DNA of 64,000 bases from Desulfovibrio sp. MES5 (GTDB lineage: Bacteria > Desulfobacterota > Desulfovibrionia > Desulfovibrionales > Desulfovibrionaceae). The notes under the pieces are model-generated. The model was not told where the DNA came from and made no database searches. It was given only the letters and a program-made list of their open reading frames with translations. Of this stretch, positions 1-9,016 are shown piece by piece. Both the position numbers and the translations under genes were made by a program. The stretch covers positions 1 to 64,000 of the forward strand of contig NZ_MJUZ01000041.1 in assembly GCF_002237645.1 (NCBI RefSeq), read 5' to 3'. How positions within the stretch are numbered: the first letter of the stretch is position 1; each line of letters begins with the position of its first letter.

Positions 1-6
1 TTCCCT

Positions 7-85
7 GGCAAGGTGTGCATAGCCCATACGCCCCTCAATCTTTGGTTGGATGGAGAGGCTAAAGGGCTATACCACCTTGCCTTTT
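7..85 (+). other. Long-stem hairpin followed by T-run at the left edge
   Basis: Arms at 7-25 and 64-81 are almost perfectly complementary (GGCAAGGTG...TAGCCC) and the right arm runs directly into TTTT at 82-85. The ~38-nt loop is long for a simple terminator, so this may be the 3' end of a structured RNA or the terminator of a gene left of the window. The rest of 86-387 shows no gene. Confidence 0.4.
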
Positions 86-387
86 CATTCAACTTTGAGG
101 GTGTTGCACTTGCAAGTTGAATCCGCCTCCATATAATGCCGCTCTCATGATTTGGGCAGCCGTAGCGCGCCCATGCTGACCAGCAGCGTATGCCACTGTC
201 ACTACCTGCACGCTGCAATTTCGCGCAAGCAAAAACAGCGATGCCAAACACCGCCATATCTGACTGAGAACTGAGGCATCTCACATGGCACAATAAGCGC
301 GATAGCGGCCCTCTACTGTCAAATTGCATCTGGCAAAGATTGCAGGGGGCAACGTGAAGTCATTTCCGGCAGCATATGGAGGCTTGC

Positions 388-1752
388 ATGCGCAGATGTT
401 TGAAAGACTGTCGGCATTTTTTCGTGGCGCTTGCAATTTCACTGTCGCTCACCTTGCTGGGAGCAGGGTTTCTTGTGCAGCGCAACGCGCAGATGCGTAT
501 CGCTGAACTCGAAAGCGTATTTACGTTGCAAAGAGATAAACTGACAAGCATCCTGACAAAATATTTCTATAAAACACAGACTCTTGCTGCCATTTCCATT
601 ACGAACAGAGGAAAAATAGAGAGTTTTGAGCAGGTGGCGGCCGCGCTTCTTGACGACCCGTGTATTCAGGCCCTTGTTCTGGCTCCCAACGGAATAGTGA
701 GCCATGTATTTCCCATGCAGGGCAACGAAATGCTGCTGGGTAAGGACATACTGACCTACTCTTTCGGCAGTTGGGAGGCAATACGACAGGCCAGACACAG
801 CAGCCATATGGTCATGGCGGGCCCCGTACCCATCATAACAGGCGGCATGGGGCTGATGGGCCGATTGTCGGTCTATACCACCGGCAAGAACAAGGTCAGG
901 CAGTTCTGGGGGATTGTTTCCATAGCGCTCAATTTTCCTGAAGTACTGAAAGCTGCGGAGTTGAGGCTGCTTGACGAACTGGGTCTGCCCTACGAAATCT
1001 GGCGCGAAAGCCCGTACGACGGCACCCGTCAGGTACTCGCCATAGGGGCCAGCCATGAATCCAGGGGCGCACCCTACCTGGAAATGCCTGTGCACATACT
1101 CAACGCCAAGTGGTTTTTCAAGCTTGCTGCAAAAAGGGCATGGTACCAGCTTACGGAAACATGGCTTTACGTTGGCTTCAGCATACTGCTCAGCCTGCTG
1201 GTTTCCATGCTGGTGCAGCGCAGATACGACATGGCTCTGGCGCATCGCCGCCTGGAAGAGATTGTGTACATCGACGCCCTGACGGGGTGTTTCAACAGGC
1301 GCGGGCTCTTTAACGATCTTGGCCAGCGGATCGAAACCGCCCCTGAAAAAAAATTCAGCCTGTACTATCTGGATCTGAATAAATTCAAGCCAATTAACGA
1401 CAATTACGGCCACAAGGCCGGGGACAGGGTATTGCAGCATTTTGCGGCCACCATGCGCAAATACGCTCCCAAACCTCACGCCCTTGCCCGTATAGGCGGT
1501 GACGAATTCATACTCATACTGCCGGGAGAAAATGACGAGGCCCGAACGCGGGAGGCTCTGGAAAATGCGCGCCGTGAATTGGCAAAGGGCTTGCCCGGCG
1601 AGGGTATCCCCGTTGCCATTACCTTCAGCGTAGGCATGGCCATTTACCCCGACCACGGAACGGATCTGGACGCGCTGCTTTCACGGGCTGACCAGGCCAT
1701 GTACAGGGACAAGCAGTCACACGGCAGCGTACGCAATACGCCCCGTGGCTAG
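388..1752 (+). CDS. Membrane-anchored GGDEF diguanylate cyclase
   Basis: Predicted to make cyclic di-GMP from two GTP at the inner membrane in response to a periplasmic signal. The 454-aa protein has an N-terminal membrane segment (about residues 5-27), a ~225-residue extracytoplasmic sensor region of unrecognised type, a second membrane segment (about 257-277) and a C-terminal GGDEF domain with intact active-site GGDEF at about 370-374. The inhibitory RxxD I-site normally just upstream of GGDEF is absent (that stretch reads PKPHALARI), so product inhibition may be lost. ATG 388 is chosen because GGAGG lies five bases before it; an in-frame ATG at 376 lacks a ribosome site. Monocistronic, with R1 repeats and a terminator downstream. 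Confidence 0.9.
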   Translation: MRRCLKDCRHFFVALAISLSLTLLGAGFLVQRNAQMRIAELESVFTLQRDKLTSILTKYFYKTQTLAAISITNRGKIESFEQVAAALLDDPCIQALVLAPNGIVSHVFPMQGNEMLLGKDILTYSFGSWEAIRQARHSSHMVMAGPVPIITGGMGLMGRLSVYTTGKNKVRQFWGIVSIALNFPEVLKAAELRLLDELGLPYEIWRESPYDGTRQVLAIGASHESRGAPYLEMPVHILNAKWFFKLAAKRAWYQLTETWLYVGFSILLSLLVSMLVQRRYDMALAHRRLEEIVYIDALTGCFNRRGLFNDLGQRIETAPEKKFSLYYLDLNKFKPINDNYGHKAGDRVLQHFAATMRKYAPKPHALARIGGDEFILILPGENDEARTREALENARRELAKGLPGEGIPVAITFSVGMAIYPDHGTDLDALLSRADQAMYRDKQSHGSVRNTPRG

Positions 1753-1775
1753 CAGGCGTACATGACGCATGAGGT

Positions 1776-1915
1776 CAGATTAACGCTGCAATGCTGCCCA
1801 GCGCACCGTTCACGCAGCTGAAAAGCGTAATTTTCGGCTGAATCCACGGCATGTTTCATCACGCTGTATTCTGTGCTGCACGAGAGCATGAAACCGTTTT
1901 CAAAGGTAAAAGGTT
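1776..1915 (+). repeat. R1 dispersed repeat, copy A (degenerate)
   Basis: Starts CAGATTAACGCTG and ends TTTTCAAAGGTAAAAGG, with an internal GCGTAATTTTCGGCTGAATCC resembling the other R1 copies at 2005, 20316, 52771, 54043 and 59223. No coding potential seen. Confidence 0.55.
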
Positions 1916-1920
1916 CAAAA

Positions 1921-1955
1921 ACAGGCGGCGGGCCAATGCCCGCCGCCTGTTTTTA
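1921..1955 (+). terminator. Rho-independent terminator
   Basis: Perfect 12-bp GC-rich stem (1921-1932 with 1939-1950), six-base loop and a following T-run. It lies downstream of the diguanylate cyclase. Confidence 0.85.
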
Positions 1956-2004
1956 TTCGCTGTACGTTCGCCTGCTCTGTTGCCTGCCGTAACGGGCATA
2001 TTTT

Positions 2005-2155
2005 AGCGCAGATTAACTTTGAGATGCTTCACATTTCACAGCTTTCATTCAGCCGAAAAGTGCGATTTACGGCTAAATCCACGCCTGGTTGCGGCGCGTT
2101 GCGCTTTCGCGCAGCGGTAAAGCAGTTACACTTTTTCAAAGGTAAAGTGCTTCTA
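2005..2155 (+). repeat. R1 dispersed repeat, copy B
   Basis: About 150 bp beginning GCAGATTAACTTTGAGATGC and ending TTTTTCAAAGGTAAAGTGC. The ends are inverted copies of each other and the middle carries the family signature CAGCCGAAAA...GGCTAAATCCACGCC...GGCGCG. It sits between the terminator and speA. Confidence 0.7.
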
Positions 2156-2213
2156 ATAAGGAGTGCCTCATTCTCAAAGGCGCTCCCGCTACCGGAGCGT
2201 TTTTTCGCAGCGG

Positions 2214-4130
2214 CTACCTTTCAAAATAGGTATAGCCGCGCAAACCGTCTTCAAAGGCCTGCATGATGGAGAACCTGTCGCTGGGCGAGATACGGCCCTG
2301 CCGCACGGCCTGCTCGGCAGTGTCGCGCAGGTCTTCAAGGATGCGACGCGGGTCATATTCCACATAGCTCAGAATGTCCGCCACAGAGTCGCCGCGAATT
2401 TCGCGCACATACTCATAGCTTCCGTCATCGGCCACGCGGATGGACACGACGTTGGTGTCGCCCATGAGGTTATGCAGGTCGCCAAGGGTTTCCTGATAAG
2501 CGCCCACAAGAAAAACGCCGAGATAATATTCCTCGCCGTCACGCAGGGGATGCAGCTCCAGCGTGGGCTTCATGCCCTGCGGGTCAATGAACTGGTCGAT
2601 GCGGCCGTCCGAATCGCAGGTAATGTCTGAAATAATGGCGTGCCGCGCGGGGAATTCCTTGAGCCTGTGGATGGGCATGACCGGGAAAAGCTGGTCAATG
2701 GCCCAGGTGTCGGGCAAGGACTGGAACACGCTGAAGTTGCCGTAGTAGATGTCGGCCAGGCTCACATCAATATCGGCCAGATCGCGGGGCACGTTCTTGA
2801 GCCGGGTTTTTTCCTGGGCGATACGCATCATGATGGCCCAGAAAAAACGCTCGGCCAACGTCCGCTGGCGCAGGTTCGCGCGGCCCATTGAGAAAAGCTG
2901 CCGCATTTCGTCACGGTAGTAGATGGCGTCGTTATAGCATTCCTGCAAGTTACGCAGGCTGATGTTGGCCAGCGTTTCGCGCAGGTTTTGCACAGGTTCG
3001 GGCGTGCCTTCGGGCAGAACGTCGGGCAGCTGCACCTCTTCGATAATGCTCACGTCCAGCACGTTGAACAGCAGCACCGAATAATAGGCCACAGTGGCGC
3101 GCCCCGATTCGGTGATAATATGCGGATGGGGCACATTTGCCTCATCCAGCGTGCTCATGATGGCTTCAACCACGTCTGTGCAGTATTCGTCCAGACTGTA
3201 GTTGCGCGAAGAAATATAGTTGGTGTGCGAACCGTCATAGTCAACGGCGAGGCCGCCGCCAAGGTCAAGGTAGCCCATGGGCGCGCCCTCTTCCATAAGC
3301 CCCGCGTAAAGACGCGCGCCTTCCATAACGCCAGTACGGATGTCACGGATGTTGGAAACCTGCGAACCCAGGTGGTAGTGCAGCAGCTTGAAGCAATCAA
3401 GCATGTCGTGCGCCTTGAGCGTATCCACCACGTCCACGATCTGGGCGGGAGAAAGGCCGAAGGTGGAACGTTCGCCGCCGGAATCCGTCCAGTGCCCGCC
3501 AGCCTTTACGGCCAGCTTGGCGCGCACGCCGATGTTGGGCCGCACGCCAAGGACCTTGCTGCGCTCAAGCAGCACGCCGAGTTCGCTGGGCATTTCAAGC
3601 ACGAAAAAGACGTTGAAGCCCAGGCGCAGAGCCTGAAGCCCCAGATCCATGAATTCCTCATCCTTGTACCCGTTGCAGATAATGCAGGCCTCGCGGTCCT
3701 GCATCAGCGACACGGCGGCGATAAGTTCGGCCTTGGAGCCGACCTCAAGCCCGTGGTGGTACTGCGCCCCGAACTGGGCGATTTTTTCCACCACCTGCTG
3801 CTGCTGGTTAACCTTGATGGGAAAAACACCGCGATAGGCCCCGGTATAACTGAGATTCTTGATGGCTTTGCGAAAACTCTCGTGAATATTCGCTATGCGC
3901 GAGTCCAAAATATTTTCCACGCGCAAAAGCACGGGCATGTCGTGGCCCCTGTCCCGCAGGCCGGATATGATCTCCGGTATTGAAACCTGCGGCCCCTTGG
4001 GACCCTGCGGGCAAATAACCACTTCGCCCGCATCGGAAACGTCAAAATATCCGGCACCCCAATTGCGGATACCGTACAGTTCGATGGAATCCTCCACCCG
4101 CCACTGCTGCAATGCGCGGTTTTTTGCCAA
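2214..4130 (-). CDS. speA: Biosynthetic arginine decarboxylase
   Basis: Decarboxylates arginine to agmatine, the first step of the agmatine route to putrescine; PLP enzyme of the alanine-racemase-fold family. The 638-aa protein matches the usual SpeA length. Recognisable features are the N-terminal YGIRNWGAGYFDVS block, the PLP-lysine region YRGVFPIKVNQQQ (about residues 98-110), the GSKAEL and HYHLGSQ segments, the LDLGGGLAVDYDGS glycine loop and the distal ESGRATVAYYSV. The start codon is TTG at 4130, supported by AAGGAG six bases upstream. It diverges from the efflux adaptor gene at 4397. Confidence 0.95.
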   Translation of the reverse strand: MAKNRALQQWRVEDSIELYGIRNWGAGYFDVSDAGEVVICPQGPKGPQVSIPEIISGLRDRGHDMPVLLRVENILDSRIANIHESFRKAIKNLSYTGAYRGVFPIKVNQQQQVVEKIAQFGAQYHHGLEVGSKAELIAAVSLMQDREACIICNGYKDEEFMDLGLQALRLGFNVFFVLEMPSELGVLLERSKVLGVRPNIGVRAKLAVKAGGHWTDSGGERSTFGLSPAQIVDVVDTLKAHDMLDCFKLLHYHLGSQVSNIRDIRTGVMEGARLYAGLMEEGAPMGYLDLGGGLAVDYDGSHTNYISSRNYSLDEYCTDVVEAIMSTLDEANVPHPHIITESGRATVAYYSVLLFNVLDVSIIEEVQLPDVLPEGTPEPVQNLRETLANISLRNLQECYNDAIYYRDEMRQLFSMGRANLRQRTLAERFFWAIMMRIAQEKTRLKNVPRDLADIDVSLADIYYGNFSVFQSLPDTWAIDQLFPVMPIHRLKEFPARHAIISDITCDSDGRIDQFIDPQGMKPTLELHPLRDGEEYYLGVFLVGAYQETLGDLHNLMGDTNVVSIRVADDGSYEYVREIRGDSVADILSYVEYDPRRILEDLRDTAEQAVRQGRISPSDRFSIMQAFEDGLRGYTYFER

Positions 4131-4396
4131 CTCGCACTCCTTATATCGCCCTGTGGGCGAAGGTTAAAATCCTGCTGCAAAAAAAGAGGCGTAATTATGC
4201 CGGGAAGGGGGTGAAAGTCAATGTTGACGAACAGGCCCAAATAGGCCGTTCCGGAGGCCTCTATTCGCTTGACGCCGGGCGGCCCTTGCTTCAACCTGTC
4301 CGCATGGCCATACCCGCTTTTGGTTCAGGCCCCCTGAGGGAGCCCTGCGTTGTGCTGTCCGCATATTCCCTGCCATGCTTTTTTAAGGATATATCC

Positions 4397-5563
4397 ATGA
4401 CGCCCTTTGACAACCGTCTGCCGACGCCATTTTTTTCCTGTACCGGCCTTGCGGGGCGTCTGCGGCGAGCCCCCCTCCCGCGGGCGCTGCTGCTGGCTCT
4501 GACCATTGCGCTGCTTCCCGCCCTGAACGGCTGCTTTGGCAACGACCAGAAAGCTTCCGGGCCGCCCCCGGCGCCTGTGCGCACGGCTGCTGTGGCCCGT
4601 GCCGATGTGCCCCGCCTGCTGCATGTGGTGGGCAACGTACGGGCATCGGCCTCTGTGGGCGTCAGGCCGCGCGTGGCGGGCGAAATACAGCAGGTTCACT
4701 TCACGGAAGGGCAGGACGTGCAGGAAGGGCAACCTCTTGTCACCATCGACCCGCGCCCTTTCGAGGCAGTGCTGCGTGAAAAGCGCGGCATGCTGGCCAA
4801 ATCGCAGGCTCAGCTCAACAAGGCCCTGGACGACATGGCCCGCTACGGAAAGCTCGTGGGCGGCGGCTATGTGAGCCGCGAAGCTTATGAACAGACCGCC
4901 ACACAGGCCGCAGCGCTGCGCGCCACGGTGCAGTCTGACAAGGCTGCCGAGGAAAGCGCCGCTCTTGACCTTGCCTACTGCACAGTGGTGGCCCCCATAA
5001 GCGGGCGCGTTGGAGCGCTCAATGTGGACAGGGGCAACATGATAAAATCCACCGACGCAGCGCCCATTGTGACCATCGACACCCTTTCGCCCATCTATGT
5101 GGGTTTTTCCGTGCCGGAGGCCCATCTGCCCGTCATACTGGACCGCATGGCCAGCGGAAGCGTCACCGTTACCGCCACGCCAACGGGCGCGCAGCCAGAA
5201 TACGGGCTGCTGACCCTCATCGACAATACTGTGGACACGCGCACCGGCACCATCCGCCTGCGGGCCACATTTGAAAACGCCGACCGCCATCTGTGGCCAG
5301 GCCAGTTCGTGCAGGTGGAACTGCCCCTTGGCATGGGGGAACAGGTGCTCACCGTGCCCTCGCGCGCCGTGCAGTCTGGCCGGGACGAATCCTATGTGTA
5401 CGCTGTGGACAAGGACAACCGCGCGGCCTACCGCACGGTGAAGGCCCTGTTTGAGCACAAGGGGGTCACCGTTGTGGAAGGGTCATTGGCCGAAGGCGAG
5501 CTGGTGGTCGTGGACGGTCAGGTGCGCCTTGCCCCTGGTCTGCCGGTAAAAGTGGTGGAATAA
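4397..5563 (+). CDS. RND efflux periplasmic adaptor lipoprotein (membrane fusion protein)
   Basis: Predicted adaptor linking an inner-membrane RND pump to an outer-membrane channel. The 388-aa protein has a signal segment ending in a lipobox (LNGC), then the beta-barrel / lipoyl / helical-hairpin order of MFPs: a VRASASVGVRPRVAGEI lipoyl half, coiled hairpin with KSQAQLNKALDD, then APISGRVGALNVDRGNMI and the barrel block IDNTVDTRTGTIRLRATF. ATG 4397 has AAGGA upstream; the frame is open back to 4112 but those codons are not needed. No RND pump gene follows: the next 480 bp are non-coding and the next gene is on the other strand, so the adaptor is an orphan here. Confidence 0.9.
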   Translation: MTPFDNRLPTPFFSCTGLAGRLRRAPLPRALLLALTIALLPALNGCFGNDQKASGPPPAPVRTAAVARADVPRLLHVVGNVRASASVGVRPRVAGEIQQVHFTEGQDVQEGQPLVTIDPRPFEAVLREKRGMLAKSQAQLNKALDDMARYGKLVGGGYVSREAYEQTATQAAALRATVQSDKAAEESAALDLAYCTVVAPISGRVGALNVDRGNMIKSTDAAPIVTIDTLSPIYVGFSVPEAHLPVILDRMASGSVTVTATPTGAQPEYGLLTLIDNTVDTRTGTIRLRATFENADRHLWPGQFVQVELPLGMGEQVLTVPSRAVQSGRDESYVYAVDKDNRAAYRTVKALFEHKGVTVVEGSLAEGELVVVDGQVRLAPGLPVKVVE

Positions 5564-6046
5564 ACGCGACGCCCCACCGGACGACGTTTGCGCGCAGGCA
5601 GCTACAACGCCGCTTGCGGCGCATTACGCGCAGGTATGCAGCAATGCTGACCTTCACGGCAGTCGCACCAAGGTATGTAGCTGTATTTGGTTATGCAATT
5701 GTGGCAAATTTGCGATCTTTGCATGGCGACAGCGATTGCACGAAAAGGGCCGTGTCGTTACGCATCCTGATTATTTTGCGCGGTTTTTTTGCCGCAAGGC
5801 TTGAAGCATACGCAGATCTTGCGGCAACGGCTGAAACAACACGCGCCTTCACGTCGGGCGTCGTTTCACATGGCCGCCATGCCAGTTACAAAGTGACACG
5901 CTGGTCTGCCTGTAAACACCGTGCGTGCCGTCTTGCAACATGCGCAACAGCCTGTCGCTCCTGCGCAGACAGAACAACCACGCGCGGCATATTATCTCGG
6001 CATATTGTCTTAATGTATTGCCGCTGAGCCTCGCCCCCAATGCGGC
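5564..6046. other. Intergenic region, nothing recognised
   Basis: 480 bp between convergent genes. An open frame at 5614-6027 (+) has biased composition, no ribosome site and no recognisable family, so it is not called. No clear terminator, RNA or R-family repeat was found. Confidence 0.5.
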
Positions 6047-6682
6047 TCAGGCGTCTTCCGCTTCAATGTGCTGGCAGAGGGCCGAGCCGTTGCTCAGTCC
6101 TGCCAGGGCAAGCTCGAACTGCGCCAGATGTTCTTCAGGCAGCAGCAGCGTAAAATGGGCCTGGGCCGCATAATCCTCGGCCGCAGTCTGCGCCTCAAAC
6201 GTTGGCAACAGGCGGCGCAGGGCGTCCACATGGGCGTATTCCACCGTGAGGGCCAGACAGGCCTTCGGCACACGCTCCACCAGGGGAAGGGAAGACAGAT
6301 TTTCGCGCACGCTGTCCTGATAGGCGCGCACAAGGCCGCCAGTGCCGAGCTTGACCCCCCCGAACCAGCGACTCACCACCACGCACAACTCCCCCACGCC
6401 GCTGTGCAGCACCACCTGCAACATGGGCCGACCAGCCGTGCCGTGGGGTTCGCCATCGTCAGAAGAGCCTATCTGGGCCGTATGCCCCGGCGCTCCCGCA
6501 GCGTAAGCCCAGCAGTTATGGGTGGCGTCCGCGTGACGCCTGCGAATTTCATCAACAAAGGCGCGTGCGGCGGCTGGGCCCGGCGTGTGGGCGCAAAGAG
6601 CAAGAAAGCGGCTGCGGCGGATGATCATTTCCGTGCAGTGCGGCTGGTCCGCGCTGGCGGCAGGAACGGCGTAGCGGCTCAT
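6047..6682 (-). CDS. YigZ / IMPACT family protein
   Basis: A 211-aa member of the UPF0029 family (E. coli YigZ, eukaryotic IMPACT). The N-terminal domain shows the family signature: RSRFLALCAH near residue 25, then CWAYAAG, the DDGEPHGTAGRPML block (about 75-88) and VVSRWFGGVKLGTGGLVRAY (about 102-121). A smaller C-terminal domain follows. The molecular role is not settled; IMPACT acts in translation-linked regulation in eukaryotes. The start overlaps the stop of the upstream cupin gene by four bases (ATGA), so the two are translationally coupled. Confidence 0.9.
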   Translation of the reverse strand: MSRYAVPAASADQPHCTEMIIRRSRFLALCAHTPGPAAARAFVDEIRRRHADATHNCWAYAAGAPGHTAQIGSSDDGEPHGTAGRPMLQVVLHSGVGELCVVVSRWFGGVKLGTGGLVRAYQDSVRENLSSLPLVERVPKACLALTVEYAHVDALRRLLPTFEAQTAAEDYAAQAHFTLLLPEEHLAQFELALAGLSNGSALCQHIEAEDA

Positions 6683-7311
6683 GCCCCGTGCCCCCCCTTA
6701 CAGCACCGCAACGGCGCATCTTCATGGCCGCTTTCGTCATGTTGCGCATGTTGCGGCAAATCCGGAACCAGGACGTTTACCAGGCCGTCTGTCAAAGTGT
6801 TTGCCGGGGCGTCTGACGGGCAGAATTCGCGAATACAGTCAAGCGCCAGGGGAAAACGCCGCTCCAGTTCGTGACGTCGGGCCAGGCGCAGATCGGTGAA
6901 ATCAAAACCGGGAGCGACCGTACAGCCCACCAGTGAAAACCCGGAACCGGCCGCTGGCGTTGCCCCGAACCACTGGCCGCCGGGCACTGCGAACTGCAAG
7001 GTATGCCCGTTGAGAATATCCGTCCCCAGAATGACCTCGCGGGCCCGGCCCTCACGGTCTATCCAGACCAGCCGTAACGGCCCGCCAAGGTGAAAATGCC
7101 ACAACTCGTCCTGGCGTATGCGGTGCAGGCGCGAGTACTGCCCTTCCCGCAGCAGAAAAAGTATGGCTGTCGATACGGGCCGGGGCTGCTCGAACCCGCA
7201 GGGCATGCCCTGCGTCGTCAGCATCTGCCCGCACTGATAGGTACGGCGGTAATACCCCCCTTCAGGGTGGGGGGTAAGAGCAAGCTTTTCAATAATATTG
7301 CGGGCGTCCAT
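6679..7311 (-). CDS. Cupin, DUF985 family
   Basis: A 210-aa single-domain cupin. Family features are the N-terminal LTPHPEGGYYRRTY (residues 11-24), STAILFLLREGQYSRLHRIRQDELWHF (about 47-73) with the HxxxxDExWHF metal/ligand motif, and VPGGQWFGA near residue 108. DUF985 cupins resemble yeast YML079w and are usually annotated without a known substrate. The C-terminal 30 residues are His-rich. First gene of a two-gene operon with the YigZ protein. Confidence 0.85.
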   Translation of the reverse strand: MDARNIIEKLALTPHPEGGYYRRTYQCGQMLTTQGMPCGFEQPRPVSTAILFLLREGQYSRLHRIRQDELWHFHLGGPLRLVWIDREGRAREVILGTDILNGHTLQFAVPGGQWFGATPAAGSGFSLVGCTVAPGFDFTDLRLARRHELERRFPLALDCIREFCPSDAPANTLTDGLVNVLVPDLPQHAQHDESGHEDAPLRCCKGGHGA

Positions 7312-7539
7312 ACGGACAGTGTAACCGCAGCCGGGGGCTTAGGCAACGGCGGCAGCGTCATGACTGCGTCAGGGGCGGGCCTGCCAGATGGCAGACGGCG
7401 CGACGGCGTATGCCGTGTCAGCCGGCGTGACCACAGGCCTGATAATATGGCAGACAAGGAAGCGACCGTGGAAACGTGCGCTCCACGAATGCGCGCGCTT
7501 TAGATTCAGCAGGATATGGAAGCATGTGCTGGCCGGAGG

Positions 7540-7629
7540 CACGCGCCCGCACGCTTGGGGAATTCGGGCCATTTGCAGCTTCAAAGTCAATCCACTGCTC
7601 ACGCGCCCGCACGCCTGAGGATTTGGCCT
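7540..7629. repeat. 60-bp-spaced direct repeat
   Basis: CACGCGCCCGCACGC occurs at 7540-7554 and again at 7600-7614, each followed by a similar TTGGGGAATTCGGGCC or CTGAGGATTTGGCC tail. The surrounding 7312-8051 gap has no convincing gene; the only other signal is the PerR-like box before rubrerythrin. Confidence 0.5.
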
Positions 7630-7945
7630 TGAGAGGGCGAAGCATCCCATAATCGGGCGCCCTTCGCGGGACTGATGATCCAACCGCACAAGGGCAACAA
7701 GCAGACGCGCGCCCACGTCCCCAACGCCAGAGATTCGACACAAGATGAGGAGCAGTGTATCCTTGAAAACATACACCGCCAAAGTTTCAAAACGCGAATT
7801 TCCGCGTGTAACTTTTTGGATATACTGCGCTTACCCCCTCACAACGAGCGCCTGTTCCCACAGCCGGCAGATCAGCTCCCGAACATGAAATTGCACTTAA
7901 AGAATAATTATTTTATGTAGATATCAGCATTTGCGCACAGCGCTG

Positions 7946-7960
7946 GTAAAATTATTATAA
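7946..7960 (+). promoter_or_regulatory. PerR-type operator upstream of rubrerythrin
   Basis: The 15-mer GTAAAATTATTATAA matches the PerR box TTATAATNATTATAA at 12 of 14 defined positions. It overlaps a possible -10 (7954-7959, spaced 17 bases from a weak -35 TTGCGC at 7931-7936) and lies about 90 bp before the rubrerythrin start, as expected for peroxide-responsive repression. Confidence 0.5.
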
Positions 7961-8051
7961 AAAGGCTTTACAAGCACCGGGCTATTGGTTAAATAGGAAT
8001 CGTTCTCGATAAAACCAAACACAATAAAAAACACACTGCAAGGAGTGAAAA

Positions 8052-8555
8052 ATGAGCAAGACTCAGGAAAATCTCATGACGGCTTTTGCCGGTGAATCCC
8101 AGGCCAACCGTAAATATCTTGCCTTCGCCCAGACTGCCGAAAAAGAAGGCCTGCAACAGGTTGCCAAGCTTTTCCGCGCCGCTGCCGCCGCCGAAACCAT
8201 CCACGCCCACGCGCATCTGCGCAATGCGGGCAAAATCGGCGACACTGTGGCCAACCTCAAGTCGGCCATCGAAGGTGAAACCTATGAATTCACCAAGATG
8301 TATCCCGACATGATCAAGGACGCGCAGGAAGAAGGCAAAACCGCCATTGCCAAGTATTTCGACTTTGTGAACACTGTCGAAGAAGTGCACGCCACCCTGT
8401 ACAAAAAGGCCCTTGAAAATCCCGCTGGTCTGCCCGCGACCGACTACTACATCTGTAAGGTCTGCGGCTACACCCATGAAGGCCCCTGTGACGCCTGCCC
8501 CGTGTGCGGCGCTGGCACGGCTGCCTTTTTCAACGCCAGCGAGTGCTGCAAGTAA
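8052..8555 (+). CDS. rbr: Rubrerythrin (short form)
   Basis: Non-haem di-iron peroxidase that removes hydrogen peroxide in anaerobes, cytoplasmic, fed by rubredoxin or NADH reductases. The 167-aa protein has an N-terminal four-helix di-iron domain with the ligand motifs FAGESQANRKY (about residue 13), AETIHAHAHL and the later EGETYEF and TVEEVHATLY segments. A C-terminal rubredoxin-like domain carries CKVCGYTHEG and CPVCG. It is shorter than the ~191-aa classical Desulfovibrio rubrerythrin. A clear AAGGAG precedes the ATG. The PerR-like box upstream fits oxidative-stress induction. Confidence 0.93.
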   Translation: MSKTQENLMTAFAGESQANRKYLAFAQTAEKEGLQQVAKLFRAAAAAETIHAHAHLRNAGKIGDTVANLKSAIEGETYEFTKMYPDMIKDAQEEGKTAIAKYFDFVNTVEEVHATLYKKALENPAGLPATDYYICKVCGYTHEGPCDACPVCGAGTAAFFNASECCK

Positions 8556-9016
8556 GACAATTCGAACAGTAATTGCTCCAGGCAGCTGATACGCTGACAA
8601 AGGGCGCGCCAGTGCAGCCCAACCACGTAAACAGCGATTGGCCGAGAGGGAGCAACCACACAAGATTTCAGGCGAAAAGCCGGGCGTAACGCCCCCTGAC
8701 CGCCACCAGTAAATCCGATGTGTTCAAGGCTATCAAAGGGGGCGGGGGCTGCTGGCAAATGCTGGCGGCCCTCTTTCAATTTGCGCAAGGTTCTTCCTCT
8801 CTTGTCAGTCCGGGCGCAGGCAGGCTTGCCATGCGGTAATGCCAGCCTTTTGGTTTGCCTTTTTCATCAAAAAAGTTCAGTATGGACTGATGTTCGCCGG
8901 TTTGGGCACAATTGCCCTGTTCCGGCGTCACGGGGCGCGCGCCCATTTTTCTGCGCCGAGGACCGCCATGTTGCGGTGCCCCTTACGTCCATTCAGTCTG
9001 TGTGGAGAACGTCAAT
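8556..9016. other. Intergenic region, nothing recognised
   Basis: 460 bp between rubrerythrin and the protease gene. Short open frames here lack ribosome sites and family likeness. No R-family repeat or strong hairpin seen. Confidence 0.4.

Noticed and set aside
439..1656. Long open frame on the minus strand opposite the diguanylate cyclase
   Set aside because: Antisense shadow of a clear gene; no ribosome site and no family resemblance.
2988..3983. 331-codon plus-strand frame across speA
   Set aside because: His/Val-rich composition typical of the reverse complement of a GC-rich gene; SpeA on the minus strand is unmistakable.
4325..5458. 377-codon minus-strand frame across the efflux adaptor
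   Set aside because: Shadow frame; the plus-strand protein has a lipobox and complete MFP domain order.
5614..6027. Possible 137-aa gene in the gap before yigZ
   Set aside because: Arg/Thr/Cys-rich, no ribosome site, no recognisable domain.
7369..7782. Possible 137-aa minus-strand gene before rubrerythrin
   Set aside because: Spans the 60-bp direct repeat, no ribosome site, low-quality composition.
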